Positions 15,953-24,695 are shown, numbered from the stretch's first letter. The stretch is DNA of 64,000 nt from Gracilibacillus timonensis (GCF_900086715.1 NZ_FLKH01000010.1:62001-126000), one strand, 5' to 3'. Numbers and translations are program-made. Notes: generated from the sequence alone by a model not told the origin.

Positions 15953-17374
15953 TTATTTCCAAATCGATGGGAACTCATTGATAGTCAGTTGGCTAACAAC
16001 TAATTCTGTTTTTACGCTATATAACTCGATCGCATGGATCTTCCCATATGGAAACATCAAATTCGTAGATACTACGACACCGTCATTAGCAAAAAATTCT
16101 AACGAGCAATTATCCCATATAGCTGATATTTGTTCCAGCTTCAATCCGTGTAAGGCGCCGGTAATTTCGCTGGCAAAATCTTGCGAGAAATCACTTTGTC
16201 CCTCCGTACGATAGAAGGTGTAGCTATCATCATCCTGATTGATTTCCAAACGGAATACTTCGTTTTGATCACTGACCAGCTGGAATCCCCATTGCTCACT
16301 TGGGTGTTCCAGACAAAATTCCGCACTGCCATACGGTGTCACATCATATGACTGCGACTCACCTGCCGATATTGTCAGCGCTGAGTTTTTTTCTGCACGG
16401 ACAGGACCTACCGATATCACAGGTTCCTGTTTTAATAAATAATTATCTTGGTGTCTTTGTAAGGTGATTTTTCGTACTAAACTCATCGCACTGCGCCACG
16501 GAGAAACTGGTGCTGTTTTGGCATAATTCCAATTATTCATCCAGCCAATCCAATATGTATCTTCCGTATTATCCCAGGTAATCGACGCATAGAAGTCTCT
16601 GCCCTCGTCTGCCCACTTCAAGGCATTGCTGGCTGCTTCGTTCGGATGAAATATTTGTCCATCAAAAGTACCCGTGAAATAGTATACCGCAGATCCGCCG
16701 TTAGGGCCGCCTGGATTGATGCTGACAATTAATACCCATTCCTTTTCATTGGTTCCTTCTACCGGTAGTTTGATTAAATCAGGACATTCCCAAACACCAT
16801 CATCTGATGGATACTCCCTTCCAAACGAGGATAGATGCTTCCAATCGATCAGATTTAGTGAACCAAAAAATTGAACGTGGTCACCGCAAGCCAAGACCAT
16901 GACCCATTGCTCGCTTTCCTCATGCCAAGCTACTTTGGGATCACGAAAGTCTTGTAACTCTGTGTTTGGAATCACGGGGTTTCCTTCATATTTTGTCCAT
17001 GTTCTCCCCTTATCTTCACTATAGGCAATACTTTGCTGCTGATGCCCTTCTTGATCATGTGTAAAAATAGCGACTAATCCACCAGAGGCTTGTTGAAACA
17101 AACCGCTCGTATTATGAGTGTCTGCTACCGCTGATCCAGAGAAAATCGTACCGAGATGATCTGGTGCCAAAGCGATATCCAACTCTTCCCAGTGATACAA
17201 GTCCGTGCTTACCGCATGTCCCCAATGCATATCGGCATGGTTATTACCGTTTGGGTTATGCTGATAAAATAAGTGGTATTCTCCATCGAAATAAACCAGT
17301 CCATTCGGATCATTCATCCAATTCTCTTGAGGTGTGAAATGAATCTGCGGACGGCGAGCTTCTTGATAATGCAT
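15953..17374 (-). CDS. GH32 fructosidase (sucrose-6-phosphate hydrolase / exo-fructanase)
   Basis: 473-residue glycoside hydrolase family 32 enzyme that splits terminal beta-fructofuranosyl bonds. The five-bladed catalytic domain shows WMNDPNG (19-25, nucleophile Asp22), FRDP (143-146, transition-state Asp) and ECPD (196-199, acid/base Glu); a beta-sandwich follows from about 330. No signal peptide is present, so the enzyme is cytoplasmic and acts on imported sucrose-6-phosphate, sucrose or short fructans. No PTS or sugar transporter gene is adjacent. Its promoter carries a LacI-type operator over the -35 box and the repressor gene lies just upstream. Confidence 0.9.
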   Translation of the reverse strand: MHYQEARRPQIHFTPQENWMNDPNGLVYFDGEYHLFYQHNPNGNNHADMHWGHAVSTDLYHWEELDIALAPDHLGTIFSGSAVADTHNTSGLFQQASGGLVAIFTHDQEGHQQQSIAYSEDKGRTWTKYEGNPVIPNTELQDFRDPKVAWHEESEQWVMVLACGDHVQFFGSLNLIDWKHLSSFGREYPSDDGVWECPDLIKLPVEGTNEKEWVLIVSINPGGPNGGSAVYYFTGTFDGQIFHPNEAASNALKWADEGRDFYASITWDNTEDTYWIGWMNNWNYAKTAPVSPWRSAMSLVRKITLQRHQDNYLLKQEPVISVGPVRAEKNSALTISAGESQSYDVTPYGSAEFCLEHPSEQWGFQLVSDQNEVFRLEINQDDDSYTFYRTEGQSDFSQDFASEITGALHGLKLEQISAIWDNCSLEFFANDGVVVSTNLMFPYGKIHAIELYSVKTELVVSQLTINEFPSIWK

Positions 17375-17419
17375 ATTGTTATCTTCCCTTCTTATTATTC
17401 ATTGCCTGTTGTTTAGAAA

Positions 17420-17433
17420 TACCGACGTTTTCA
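17420..17433 (-). promoter_or_regulatory. possible cre (CcpA) site in the GH32 leader
   Basis: On the minus strand TGAAAACGTCGGTA matches the cre consensus well in the left half (TGAAAACG) and poorly in the right. It lies between the promoter and the GH32 start, a position where CcpA can block elongation. Weak evidence. Confidence 0.25.
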
Positions 17434-17463
17434 CAACTAAAATCCTTGCACCCTTCCATTGAT

Positions 17464-17492
17464 ATTATCCATTAATAACTGCACCATGTCAA
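17464..17492 (-). promoter_or_regulatory. sigma-A promoter of the GH32 gene
   Basis: On the minus strand TTGACA (17487-17492) and GATAAT (17464-17469) are separated by exactly 17 bases, about 90 bases before the hydrolase ATG. Confidence 0.75.
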
Positions 17493-17503
17493 TCGGTTGA
17501 CAT
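17486..17503. promoter_or_regulatory. LacI-family operator over the -35 box
   Basis: ATGTCAATCGGTTGACAT is an 18-bp palindrome with a central CG and one mismatched pair, the classic LacI/GalR-family operator form. It contains the -35 hexamer of the GH32 promoter, so bound repressor would exclude RNA polymerase. The LacI-type regulator encoded next door is the obvious candidate. Confidence 0.8.
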
Positions 17504-17585
17504 GTTATTTCCTAAAAAGGGTCATTCTAGTGGCAGTCGGCAAATGAAACCGAGCAAAATAGAATAAACCTCTCGTATACATGAC

Positions 17586-18566
17586 TTAACGGATGCTGTC
17601 TCCTTTCCAAAGTGAAACCGGCAGAACCTCTGCAGTTAGCGGCTGATCTTTATTGGTAATCTGCAAGTCTAATAGTTCTACTGATTTCTCGGCAATCTGG
17701 GCAATCGGCTGCATAATCGTGGCGAGTTCCGGATGAAGCGTACGAATCAATTCTGTACCATCATAACCAATGATTTTCAAGTCTTCCGGTACACGATATC
17801 CATGCTGCCTAGCATATTGCAGTACTAATAAACCGAGCATATCATCACTGGCAAAAATCCCATCTACTTCCGGATGTTCTTGAAACAACTGCTTGATTGT
17901 GTCCATGTTATCTGCCAAAAAGGCGACATCCGGGACTTCATAATTGATTGGTGTCCGACCGTTTTCCCTCATGACTTGCTGATAAGCAGAACGACGATCA
18001 TTGGCTGGTGTTTCAAGTGTGGAAACACCGTTAATATGGATGATATGCTGACAACCTTTATCTACTAAAGCCTGTGTTGCTAACTGCCCTCCCTGGAAGT
18101 TATCTGAACTAACCACTTGAATGTGTTTTGACAAATAATGATCAATCGCGATAGCAGGAAGTTGTTGTCTTAAATCAATCAATCCCCTATTGTAGCTAAC
18201 CACGATGACACCATCTACTTGATTACGCAACAGCATTTCCCAATACTTTTTTTCCTTCTCTGCTTCATGCAAACTATTACATAGAAGTACCTTGTAACCT
18301 TTCTCATTACAATAATTCTCGATATGAGAAACTAGCTCGCCAAAAAACGGATTGCTCGTGGAAGGAACAATTACACCAACTAAATGCGTGCGTTTATTAT
18401 ACAATGAACGTGCAAGGTCATTCGGAATATAATTAATTTGCTTCATAGCTTGGTAGACTTTTTCCCTTGTTTCCTGGCTGATGTAACCGCGATCATTTAA
18501 CACGCGTGATACCGTGGTTGGTGAAACTCCGGCTGCCTTAGCTACATCTTGTAATTTTGGCTTCAT
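17586..18566 (-). CDS. LacI-family repressor of the GH32 gene
   Basis: 326 residues: N-terminal HTH (LQDVAKAAGVSPTTVSRVLN, residues 5-24, with the hinge helix around 48-56) and a periplasmic-binding-protein-like sensor domain from about 62. The family includes sucrose and fructan regulators (ScrR-type). It ends about 210 bases before the hydrolase gene on the same strand, and that gap holds the 18-bp operator. Probable inducer is a fructose-containing sugar or its phosphate (inference). An 11-bp perfect hairpin at 18649-18677 lies upstream of its start. Confidence 0.9.
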   Translation of the reverse strand: MKPKLQDVAKAAGVSPTTVSRVLNDRGYISQETREKVYQAMKQINYIPNDLARSLYNKRTHLVGVIVPSTSNPFFGELVSHIENYCNEKGYKVLLCNSLHEAEKEKKYWEMLLRNQVDGVIVVSYNRGLIDLRQQLPAIAIDHYLSKHIQVVSSDNFQGGQLATQALVDKGCQHIIHINGVSTLETPANDRRSAYQQVMRENGRTPINYEVPDVAFLADNMDTIKQLFQEHPEVDGIFASDDMLGLLVLQYARQHGYRVPEDLKIIGYDGTELIRTLHPELATIMQPIAQIAEKSVELLDLQITNKDQPLTAEVLPVSLWKGDSIR

Positions 18567-18648
18567 TCCTCTATGCCTCCTTTGGTGAGACGAAAGCAGG
18601 CACGTTGTAAGATGTTCCTTTTTTGTACCTTGCCCTTATTAGTAGAGA

Positions 18649-18677
18649 CTATTTCAGCGTTTCTAGGCAACGCTGAA
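18649..18677. repeat. perfect 11-bp inverted repeat upstream of the LacI gene
   Basis: ATTTCAGCGTT and AACGCTGAAAT pair around TCTAGGC. There is no T-run on either strand, so it is not a typical terminator. Related GCAT/AACGCTGAAA text occurs in the repeat near 24500. It could be a regulatory hairpin or repeat fragment. Confidence 0.5.
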
Positions 18678-18782
18678 ATGATGCTTCATCTCCCATTTTT
18701 TTATTTATTCCCCACAAAAATTGTAGCATAGTTTGAGCTATTTAGCTTACAAAAAAAGAAATAGAGGGTGAGAAATTACCCT

Positions 18783-19142
18783 CTATCGTGCCTCTTCTAA
18801 TTCAGTCTGTGCATCTGCAGTGATTTCCTCCCATTCCACTTCATCATAAGAGGTTACCTCATTTTCGTTCTTGACATATAACATCAGATAGGCTCCTCGC
18901 CGTAACTCTTTCCCAGCTGTGAATTCCACTTCCACCGCTTCCCCTTGCTCATCAAAAGCCGTTTGCTGATACCTGTATCGTTCCATGATCTCGCCATTAT
19001 CTAACCTGTCCTCTTCCACCTCAGTTGGTTCAACCACTTCGACATACACATTATCTTTACCAAAGCGATTAAAGTCCACCGTCATCAGCACAACAACCGC
19101 TGCAACTACTAACAAAATAATCACCGCACCTATTTTTTTCAT
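18783..19142 (-). CDS. YxeA-family (DUF1093) exported protein
   Basis: 119 residues: short basic start, one hydrophobic segment (about 4-22) and a soluble acidic beta-rich domain with NVYVEVVEPTEVEEDRLDNG and AYLMLYVKN, typical of DUF1093/YxeA. In B. subtilis yxeA sits next to the yxdJKLM detoxification locus, and here it directly follows the homologous permease gene. AAGGAGA sets the start at 19142 although the frame continues to 19205. Function unknown; likely an accessory of the ABC module at the cell surface. Confidence 0.82.
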   Translation of the reverse strand: MKKIGAVIILLVVAAVVVLMTVDFNRFGKDNVYVEVVEPTEVEEDRLDNGEIMERYRYQQTAFDEQGEAVEVEFTAGKELRRGAYLMLYVKNENEVTSYDEVEWEEITADAQTELEEAR

Positions 19143-19143
19143 T

Positions 19144-20994
19144 TTAAATCTCTCCTTCGATAGTACGTTTAAATCCTCTAACAGTAATAAAGTAATACAA
19201 CACATACACTAGCGTGTAAGCCAACATCCACCACAGGATTGGCACCCATAGATTCATTTGTAATAAATTGGAGAATGCTAGCAAGGCAACCGCCCCATGC
19301 AATAACCCAAGCAGTAATGGTGTCATAAAGACTAATCCCATTTGATAACGAATCGTTCGCTTCATTTCTTTTTTCGATACGCCAATTTTCCGTAAGATTC
19401 CGTATTTATCCTTATCCTCTTCTGCTTCGGTCATCATCTTAAAAAAGATAATGCTTCCGGTTGCCAGTAAGAAGACCAATCCTAAGAAAGCACCCACAAA
19501 TAATTGTGCTCCGGAAGCCTTCAAGGCGTTTTGATAATTAGTCACCTTACTCGAAAAATGATTCCGTTCGTCCTCCCCAGCCAATTGATCTGATAAGGCG
19601 TCATGTTGTTTATAATCATCCACCTGCACGGCCTGATAGCTTACAGCATCACCCGCCAACGCTTGGTATTGTCCGTCATTTAATACAAGCACAGCGCCAG
19701 GAAGGGTTTCGACATTAAATATTGACTGGTGATATTGTTTGGTAATCAAAAAGGTTGTATCATTTACATCGACTTCCTCTACCTGCTCGGACCAGCGCTC
19801 GTCATAAAAAGGATCGATGTACAAGGCTTGGTTATCTTGAATACGAGGTGCCTGCTCCCAGTCCAATAATTGGGTTAGCTCATCAAAGGTTGCTTGATCA
19901 ATAACATGATAGGACATGTCAGTTTCCTCGTTTGTCACACGTACCTCTTTTGTTTCGATATCAATCGAAGCCTCTATTGCTTCTGATTCAACCTCATATT
20001 GTGGCCCCTGCCACATAAACGCAAAAGGCATATACTCTTCCACGTTTTTATCGGTATTATAATAGAGACCAAAAACTGCCCCGCCAGCGGTGATCGTTGT
20101 GGCGCTTAGGGTAGCAATAATCGTTAAGGTCTTGGCATTGCCGCGAATACGATATAACAGCTGGGAGGCTGTCATCAGATTGAGTCCTTTCCACGCCCAT
20201 TTTTCCCTTTTCTTCAACTTGTTTAATACATAAACAAGGACACTATTGAATAGTAAATAAGAGCCAGCAATCGTTAAACCAATAATAACAAGCGGCATGG
20301 CAATTCCGAAAAATGCCCAAGCCTTTGAAGTTGTTAAATCTTGCAACGCCAACCAATAAGCCATCACCAGTGTCAGCACTCCGATGACCGCCGAAATAAG
20401 GCGCGCCTTTGGTTGTTTCTCCCCTTTCTTAGCTGCATGAAACAAATCAATAAGCTTAAACTGATAAATCACCCGATAGCCTAATAAGGAAGTTACGAGA
20501 AACAAGATAAAGAATACAACAATGGTTTCGACAACGGCACTGCCGGAAAAAGCGAAGGCAAAGGTTTGTTCAAGTCCCATTAACTTCATTAGAATGGCCA
20601 AGAATAATTGGGAGAGAAAGAAACCTAACCCAACGCCAATCAACAATGAAATAAAACCAATCATCATGTTCTCAAAGAAAAGCATGAGACCAATCGTGCG
20701 CTTTCTTACTCCTAACAAGGAGTACAAGGCCACTTCCTTTTTACGCCTTTTCATAAAGAAGGTATTGGAATACAAAATAAAAATCGCAACAAACACCATT
20801 AGCACAAAAGCAGAAGCACTCATAATGCTTTGTACCTGCCTCGACGTTTCCGCTAGTGCACTAATATCATCACTATGCTTTAAAGTGGAAAAGGTAAAGT
20901 ATATGATGATCGAAAACACGGTAGCACCAATATACAACCCATAATTCCGAAAATTACGCCTGATATTTTTTAAGGCCAAATCAAATAATGTCAT
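19144..20994 (-). CDS. Bce/Yxd-type ABC transporter permease
   Basis: About 616 residues with ten predicted membrane helices: one, then groups of three and six, with a large extracellular domain between (about 320-490). Two FtsX/MacB-like domains flank it. This layout is specific to the BceB/YxdM/VraG permeases that protect against peptide antibiotics. GTG 21003 and ATG 20994 are possible starts; MTLFDLALKNIRRNFRNY at 20994 fits the family. The ATPase gene overlaps it by about 14 bases and yxeA follows after 1 base, so the three form an operon. Confidence 0.9.
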   Translation of the reverse strand: MTLFDLALKNIRRNFRNYGLYIGATVFSIIIYFTFSTLKHSDDISALAETSRQVQSIMSASAFVLMVFVAIFILYSNTFFMKRRKKEVALYSLLGVRKRTIGLMLFFENMMIGFISLLIGVGLGFFLSQLFLAILMKLMGLEQTFAFAFSGSAVVETIVVFFILFLVTSLLGYRVIYQFKLIDLFHAAKKGEKQPKARLISAVIGVLTLVMAYWLALQDLTTSKAWAFFGIAMPLVIIGLTIAGSYLLFNSVLVYVLNKLKKREKWAWKGLNLMTASQLLYRIRGNAKTLTIIATLSATTITAGGAVFGLYYNTDKNVEEYMPFAFMWQGPQYEVESEAIEASIDIETKEVRVTNEETDMSYHVIDQATFDELTQLLDWEQAPRIQDNQALYIDPFYDERWSEQVEEVDVNDTTFLITKQYHQSIFNVETLPGAVLVLNDGQYQALAGDAVSYQAVQVDDYKQHDALSDQLAGEDERNHFSSKVTNYQNALKASGAQLFVGAFLGLVFLLATGSIIFFKMMTEAEEDKDKYGILRKIGVSKKEMKRTIRYQMGLVFMTPLLLGLLHGAVALLAFSNLLQMNLWVPILWWMLAYTLVYVLYYFITVRGFKRTIEGEI

Positions 20995-21748
20995 GGCCAT
21001 CACCGCCTATTTGTGCCATTTCATCCAGAATTAATTGAAAAAACTGCTTGCGCGATTGATTACCACGGATCATTTCCTTGGACAAACAACCGTCTTGGAT
21101 AAACAAGATACGTCGACAAAAGCTTGCAGCATAAGCGTCATGGGTCACCATCATAATCGTTGCCTCATGCTCGGTATTTAATGAGCTTAAGCTTTCTAAT
21201 AAATCCGTTGCCGATTTCGAGTCTAAAGCCCCGGTCGGCTCATCTGCGAATATTAACTTCGGCTGCGAAATGAGCGCCCGGCAAGAAGCTGTCCGTTGCT
21301 TTTGCCCCCCGGATATTTGATAAGGATACTTCTCTAATAAATCTTCAATACCAAATGTTTGTGCCACCGCATGAACCTTTTCTTGAATTTCTTTTGCCGG
21401 TTGTTTTGCAATAGCAAGTGGTAATAAAATATTTTCTCTCACAGTCAAAGAATCCAGTAGGTTATAATCTTGAAAAATAAACCCTAAGTGATCACGGCGA
21501 AAGTCTGCCAGCTGTTCATCCTTCATCTTGGCGATATTGTCCTGTTCAATAAAAATATCACCACTCGTAGGAGAATCAATTGTTGCCAATACGTGTAACA
21601 AGGTAGATTTCCCTGCACCGGACGGCCCCATTATTCCAACAAATTCACCTGCTTCAATCGTAAATGATATATTCTCAAGCGCCTGATAGGAATTGGCGCC
21701 TTTTCCATAAATTTTGTCTACCTTGTCAACTTTTAATACGTGTTCCAT
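20981..21748 (-). CDS. Bce/Yxd-type ABC transporter ATPase
   Basis: 255 residues: Walker A GPSGAGKS (about 41-48), signature ISGGQKQR (about 144-151; Ile instead of the usual Leu), Walker B LIFADEPTGALDS, and TGALD typical of the MacB/LolD/BceA class. Works with the permease just downstream to remove or sense membrane-active peptides such as bacitracin-like or cationic peptides. The operon is divergent from a two-component system that likely controls it. Confidence 0.92.
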   Translation of the reverse strand: MEHVLKVDKVDKIYGKGANSYQALENISFTIEAGEFVGIMGPSGAGKSTLLHVLATIDSPTSGDIFIEQDNIAKMKDEQLADFRRDHLGFIFQDYNLLDSLTVRENILLPLAIAKQPAKEIQEKVHAVAQTFGIEDLLEKYPYQISGGQKQRTASCRALISQPKLIFADEPTGALDSKSATDLLESLSSLNTEHEATIMMVTHDAYAASFCRRILFIQDGCLSKEMIRGNQSRKQFFQLILDEMAQIGGDGHDII

Positions 21749-21864
21749 GTCAATGCACTCCTTTCATCTACCTCTACTATAGCTTCCCAACCTTACATCA
21801 CCATCACGGGTATCTTACAAAATCCTTAAATACCTGCGAATTACTGCAAATCCTGTTATGATAA

Positions 21865-22153
21865 GATAAAGCGAGACTTCGTTCAGCGGGGCCGATCTTC
21901 GCCCCTGAACGATAGCGAGACTTATCAGGAGGTTTAGGGACCGTTGTTTTCCTTACTCACCATGGATTAACTCTTTTACAACAGGAAAACTTACGGACAC
22001 TTAACGCTGTGATAAAGCGAGACTTCGTTCAGCGGGGCCGATCTTAACCCCTGAACGATAGCGAGACTTATCAGGAGGTTTAGGGACCGTTGTTTTCCTT
22101 ACTCACCATGGATTAACTCTTTTACAGCAGGAAAACTTACGGACGCTTAACAT
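21865..22153. repeat. 146-bp tandem duplication with REP-like hairpins
   Basis: Unit 1 (21865-22010) and unit 2 (22011-22153) are almost identical, differing at only a few positions. Each contains CGTTCAGCGGGG and CCCCTGAACG that can form a stem (21880-21911 and 22026-22057), and each ends TTACGGAC.CTTAAC. The pair fills the divergent spacer between the ABC operon and the response regulator. A shorter relative lies at 45376-45435 and a partial one at 26236-26265. Confidence 0.9.
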
Positions 22154-22185
22154 GACGATCAGGTAAAAAAGAAAGGATGAGGACG

Positions 22186-22896
22186 ATGGAAACACCTCGT
22201 ATTCTCATTGTTGATGACGAGAAGGATCTGGGCCAACTAATGAGCACCTCCTTACAAAAGGAGGGTTTCTCCGAAATAGAAACAGCCGGATCCATACGTG
22301 AGGGGTGGGAGAAATTTGAACAATATCAACCAAGTATAATTGTCTTGGATATTATGCTCCCAGACGGCGAAGGTTACGACTTGTGCAGAAAAATCAGGGA
22401 AGTCTCACAAATTCCGATTTTATTTCTATCCGCGAAGTCTGATGAAGTTGATAAGATACTGGGCTTAGCCATCGGCGGAGATGATTATATCACTAAACCA
22501 TTCAGCCCCAAAGAAATGGCCTACCGCGTAAAGGCGCAGCTTCGACGGGCCGGTGTGTATAGCTTGGAAGCGCAGACCCAGAAGACCAATCAAGGAGAAA
22601 AAACGATTGGACTGTTTACTATCAATGCCGAGGAAACAGAAGTAGACAAACAAGGAGAACATTTGGAGTTAACCGCCAAAGAGGTTGGGTTAATGACCTG
22701 TTTCCTGCATCATCCCAATCAAATTCTTAGTAAAGAGACACTCTTTCGCACGGTATGGGGTGAAGATTTCTATGGCGCCGACAATACATTAATGGTTCAT
22801 ATACGTCGCCTGCGTGAAAAAGTCGAGGACCATCCATCCCAACCCCGACATATTGTAACCGTAAAAGGGTTAGGCTATCGATTTTTTCCTGAATAA
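22186..22896 (+). CDS. OmpR/PhoB-family response regulator
   Basis: 236 residues: receiver domain 1-120 with acidic pocket (DDE near 10-12), phospho-acceptor Asp55 (IVLDIMLPD) and Lys in ITKPF; winged-helix DNA-binding domain from about 140 with IRRLREKVE and VKGLGYRF at the end. SD GAAAGGA supports ATG 22186 rather than 22177. It is cotranscribed with the kinase 20 bases downstream and faces the Bce-type ABC operon, its likely target by context. Part of the second 146-bp repeat ends about 30 bases before the start. Confidence 0.92.
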   Translation: METPRILIVDDEKDLGQLMSTSLQKEGFSEIETAGSIREGWEKFEQYQPSIIVLDIMLPDGEGYDLCRKIREVSQIPILFLSAKSDEVDKILGLAIGGDDYITKPFSPKEMAYRVKAQLRRAGVYSLEAQTQKTNQGEKTIGLFTINAEETEVDKQGEHLELTAKEVGLMTCFLHHPNQILSKETLFRTVWGEDFYGADNTLMVHIRRLREKVEDHPSQPRHIVTVKGLGYRFFPE

Positions 22897-22915
22897 GAGA
22901 GTTAGGTGATAAAAA

Positions 22916-24307
22916 GTGAAATGGAAAATAACCCTTCGATATTTAATATCCATTCTTAGCATTGTGTTTATCGTATTGATTGTCAATACTTGTATCTTGC
23001 TAGGTATTATGCTGTACCAAAGCATGCAAGAAGGTGCCAACTTTGGCAGTAATTCCGGAGAAGACTTTACTCGCTCTTTTCAAAGGTATATGGAGATAGA
23101 AGATGATATACCTACGGTGTCAGAGACCGGTCAAGAGGCCTTGACACAATTTGGTGCCTGGCTGCAAATCCTTGATAATAATGGTGAAGTAATCGATTCT
23201 TATCAGGCACCTGAAGAGGCAGCAGACCACTATCGCCCGATTGAATTGGTGCATAAGTATAAATACATGGATGATGACTTGAACACGTATTTTATTGGTG
23301 AATATGAAGGCTACAGTTATCTTGTTGTCGTTCCTGAATCTAAAGAACAACGGTTAGTCATGATGTTCGACGGAGAACAATGGATACATTATTTCATGCA
23401 ATTTCTCGGTATTATTGCGATTGTTGATTTGCTGATTGCTGCCCTTGTCGGCTTTTTGTTCAGTACCATTTTCACTAAACCGATCAATCGCATGGTGGAG
23501 CGTATTCATGCCTTAAAGGAACGCATCTTTACAACAGAAAAACCAAAGCGGCCCGGCATTTACAAGCATGTATTTGCCAATCTAAATGACGTAGCCAATG
23601 CGTTGCAGGCAAATGAACAAGAACGACACAAACTGGAACAAATGCGCAATGAGTGGATCAGTAATGTCTCCCATGATATTAAGACACCACTCTCTTCCAT
23701 TCAAGGTTACGCCGAATTACTGCGAGATCAAGATGTAACAGACGGGGAGCGCTTGGAATATGCAGAGGTAATCGAGCGGCAGTCTTTATACATGCAGGAG
23801 CTGCTGGAAGACTTTCAGCTAACGACACGCTTACGCAATCAGGAACTCTCGCTTCAGTTACAGTCCACTAATATGGAACCGTTTGTGCGAGAGCTGATTA
23901 TTGATCTATTAAACGACCCGAAATTCCGGAGTAAACAAATTCAGTTTGATAGTACAGCATCCCTTTATTGGAAGATTGATCAACATTTAATGAAACGGGC
24001 ATTGCTTAATTTTATCTATAATGCCTTACTTCATAACGAAGAATTAGTCGAGGTGAAAGTGAGTATTTCTGATAAAAGTATTATAATTCAGGATAACGGC
24101 AAAGGAATCGATAAGGAGGAGCAAACGAAAATATTTGATCGATATTATCGCGGCACCAATACAAGTCATACACACGGCACTGGGTTAGGAATGGCCATTT
24201 CACGCGATATTATTCAAGCACATGGTGGTACCGTTCAGTTAACCAGTGAAAAAGGAAACGGCACAACGATCGAAATCATCTTACCACCTTTAGATGATAA
24301 GGAATAA
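22916..24307 (+). CDS. HAMP-containing sensor histidine kinase
   Basis: 463 residues starting with GTG behind AGGTGA. Membrane helices at about 12-34 and 160-186 enclose a 125-residue extracellular sensor; then HAMP (about 187-240), HisKA with His253 in NVSHDIKTPLSS, and HATPase_c with N box NFIYNALLHN, DNGKGID and GTGLGMAIS. This differs from BceS/YxdK kinases, which lack an extracellular domain and sense through the ABC transporter. So either it is the kinase for this ABC module with its own sensor, or the pairing is only positional. Confidence 0.92.
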   Translation: MKWKITLRYLISILSIVFIVLIVNTCILLGIMLYQSMQEGANFGSNSGEDFTRSFQRYMEIEDDIPTVSETGQEALTQFGAWLQILDNNGEVIDSYQAPEEAADHYRPIELVHKYKYMDDDLNTYFIGEYEGYSYLVVVPESKEQRLVMMFDGEQWIHYFMQFLGIIAIVDLLIAALVGFLFSTIFTKPINRMVERIHALKERIFTTEKPKRPGIYKHVFANLNDVANALQANEQERHKLEQMRNEWISNVSHDIKTPLSSIQGYAELLRDQDVTDGERLEYAEVIERQSLYMQELLEDFQLTTRLRNQELSLQLQSTNMEPFVRELIIDLLNDPKFRSKQIQFDSTASLYWKIDQHLMKRALLNFIYNALLHNEELVEVKVSISDKSIIIQDNGKGIDKEEQTKIFDRYYRGTNTSHTHGTGLGMAISRDIIQAHGGTVQLTSEKGNGTTIEIILPPLDDKE

Positions 24308-24350
24308 GCCACTTCCAATGATAACAAAAAACGTTTAAATTCCCCTTTTG

Positions 24351-24381
24351 ACGGTTATATAATCTATATAACCGTTTTTTT
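24351..24381 (+). terminator. terminator of the two-component operon
   Basis: ACGGTTATATA and TATATAACCGT pair around a 3-base loop, followed by seven T. Confidence 0.85.
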
Positions 24382-24397
24382 ATAAGTAAAGAAAGTA

Positions 24398-24640
24398 AAT
24401 AATCCTTGGTATAATAGGACTTGGAATGAGTTTTCCCTTGAATGAATCGCTTGTTGATTTATGCCCTGTGGGCGAAAGCGCAACCTATTTCCGCAGCATT
24501 TCTAACGCTGAAAAACAGTCAACTTTACTATATGGAATAGATGGACCGTCAACTTCACATAATCCGTCTTATAGGTGGGTAGTATCTATCTTCGATTCGT
24601 GATAAAGGGAAGGACAGATTTTGTCTGACTTTTTCATCCT
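24398..24640. repeat. second, shorter copy of the 15.3-kb dispersed element
   Basis: Starts with the end-A block (AATCCTTGGTATAATAGGAC, 24400-24419, extended -10 at 24407-24415), contains AACCTATTTCC and AACTTTACTA.ATGGAATA matched at 15750-15800, keeps a decayed TIR (ACATAATCCGTCTTAT, about 24537-24552) and ends with GTGATAAAGG then GGACAGATTTTGTCTGACTTTTT (end B). The core palindrome is missing. It fills the gap between the kinase and katA; no gene is seen in it. Confidence 0.6.
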
Positions 24641-24645
24641 CTTAA

Positions 24646-24660
24646 TTAAAATAATTATAA
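24646..24660. promoter_or_regulatory. PerR/Fur-type box upstream of katA
   Basis: TTAAAATAATTATAA matches the Per box TTATAATNATTATAA at all but one of the fixed positions. It lies just upstream of the katA -35 region. A weaker second match (ATGTAATATTTATAA, 24701-24715) lies between the -10 box and the start codon. PerR repression relieved by peroxide is the expected control. Confidence 0.65.
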
Positions 24661-24667
24661 ATAAATA

Positions 24668-24695
24668 TTGATTTTTATAAGATTTGTATTATAAT
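24668..24695 (+). promoter_or_regulatory. sigma-A promoter of katA
   Basis: TTGATT (24668-24673), a 16-base spacer and a perfect TATAAT (24690-24695), 38 bases before the catalase ATG. Confidence 0.7.

Noticed and set aside
20522-20944. 140-codon plus-strand ORF
   Set aside because: Shadow of the Bce-type permease gene.
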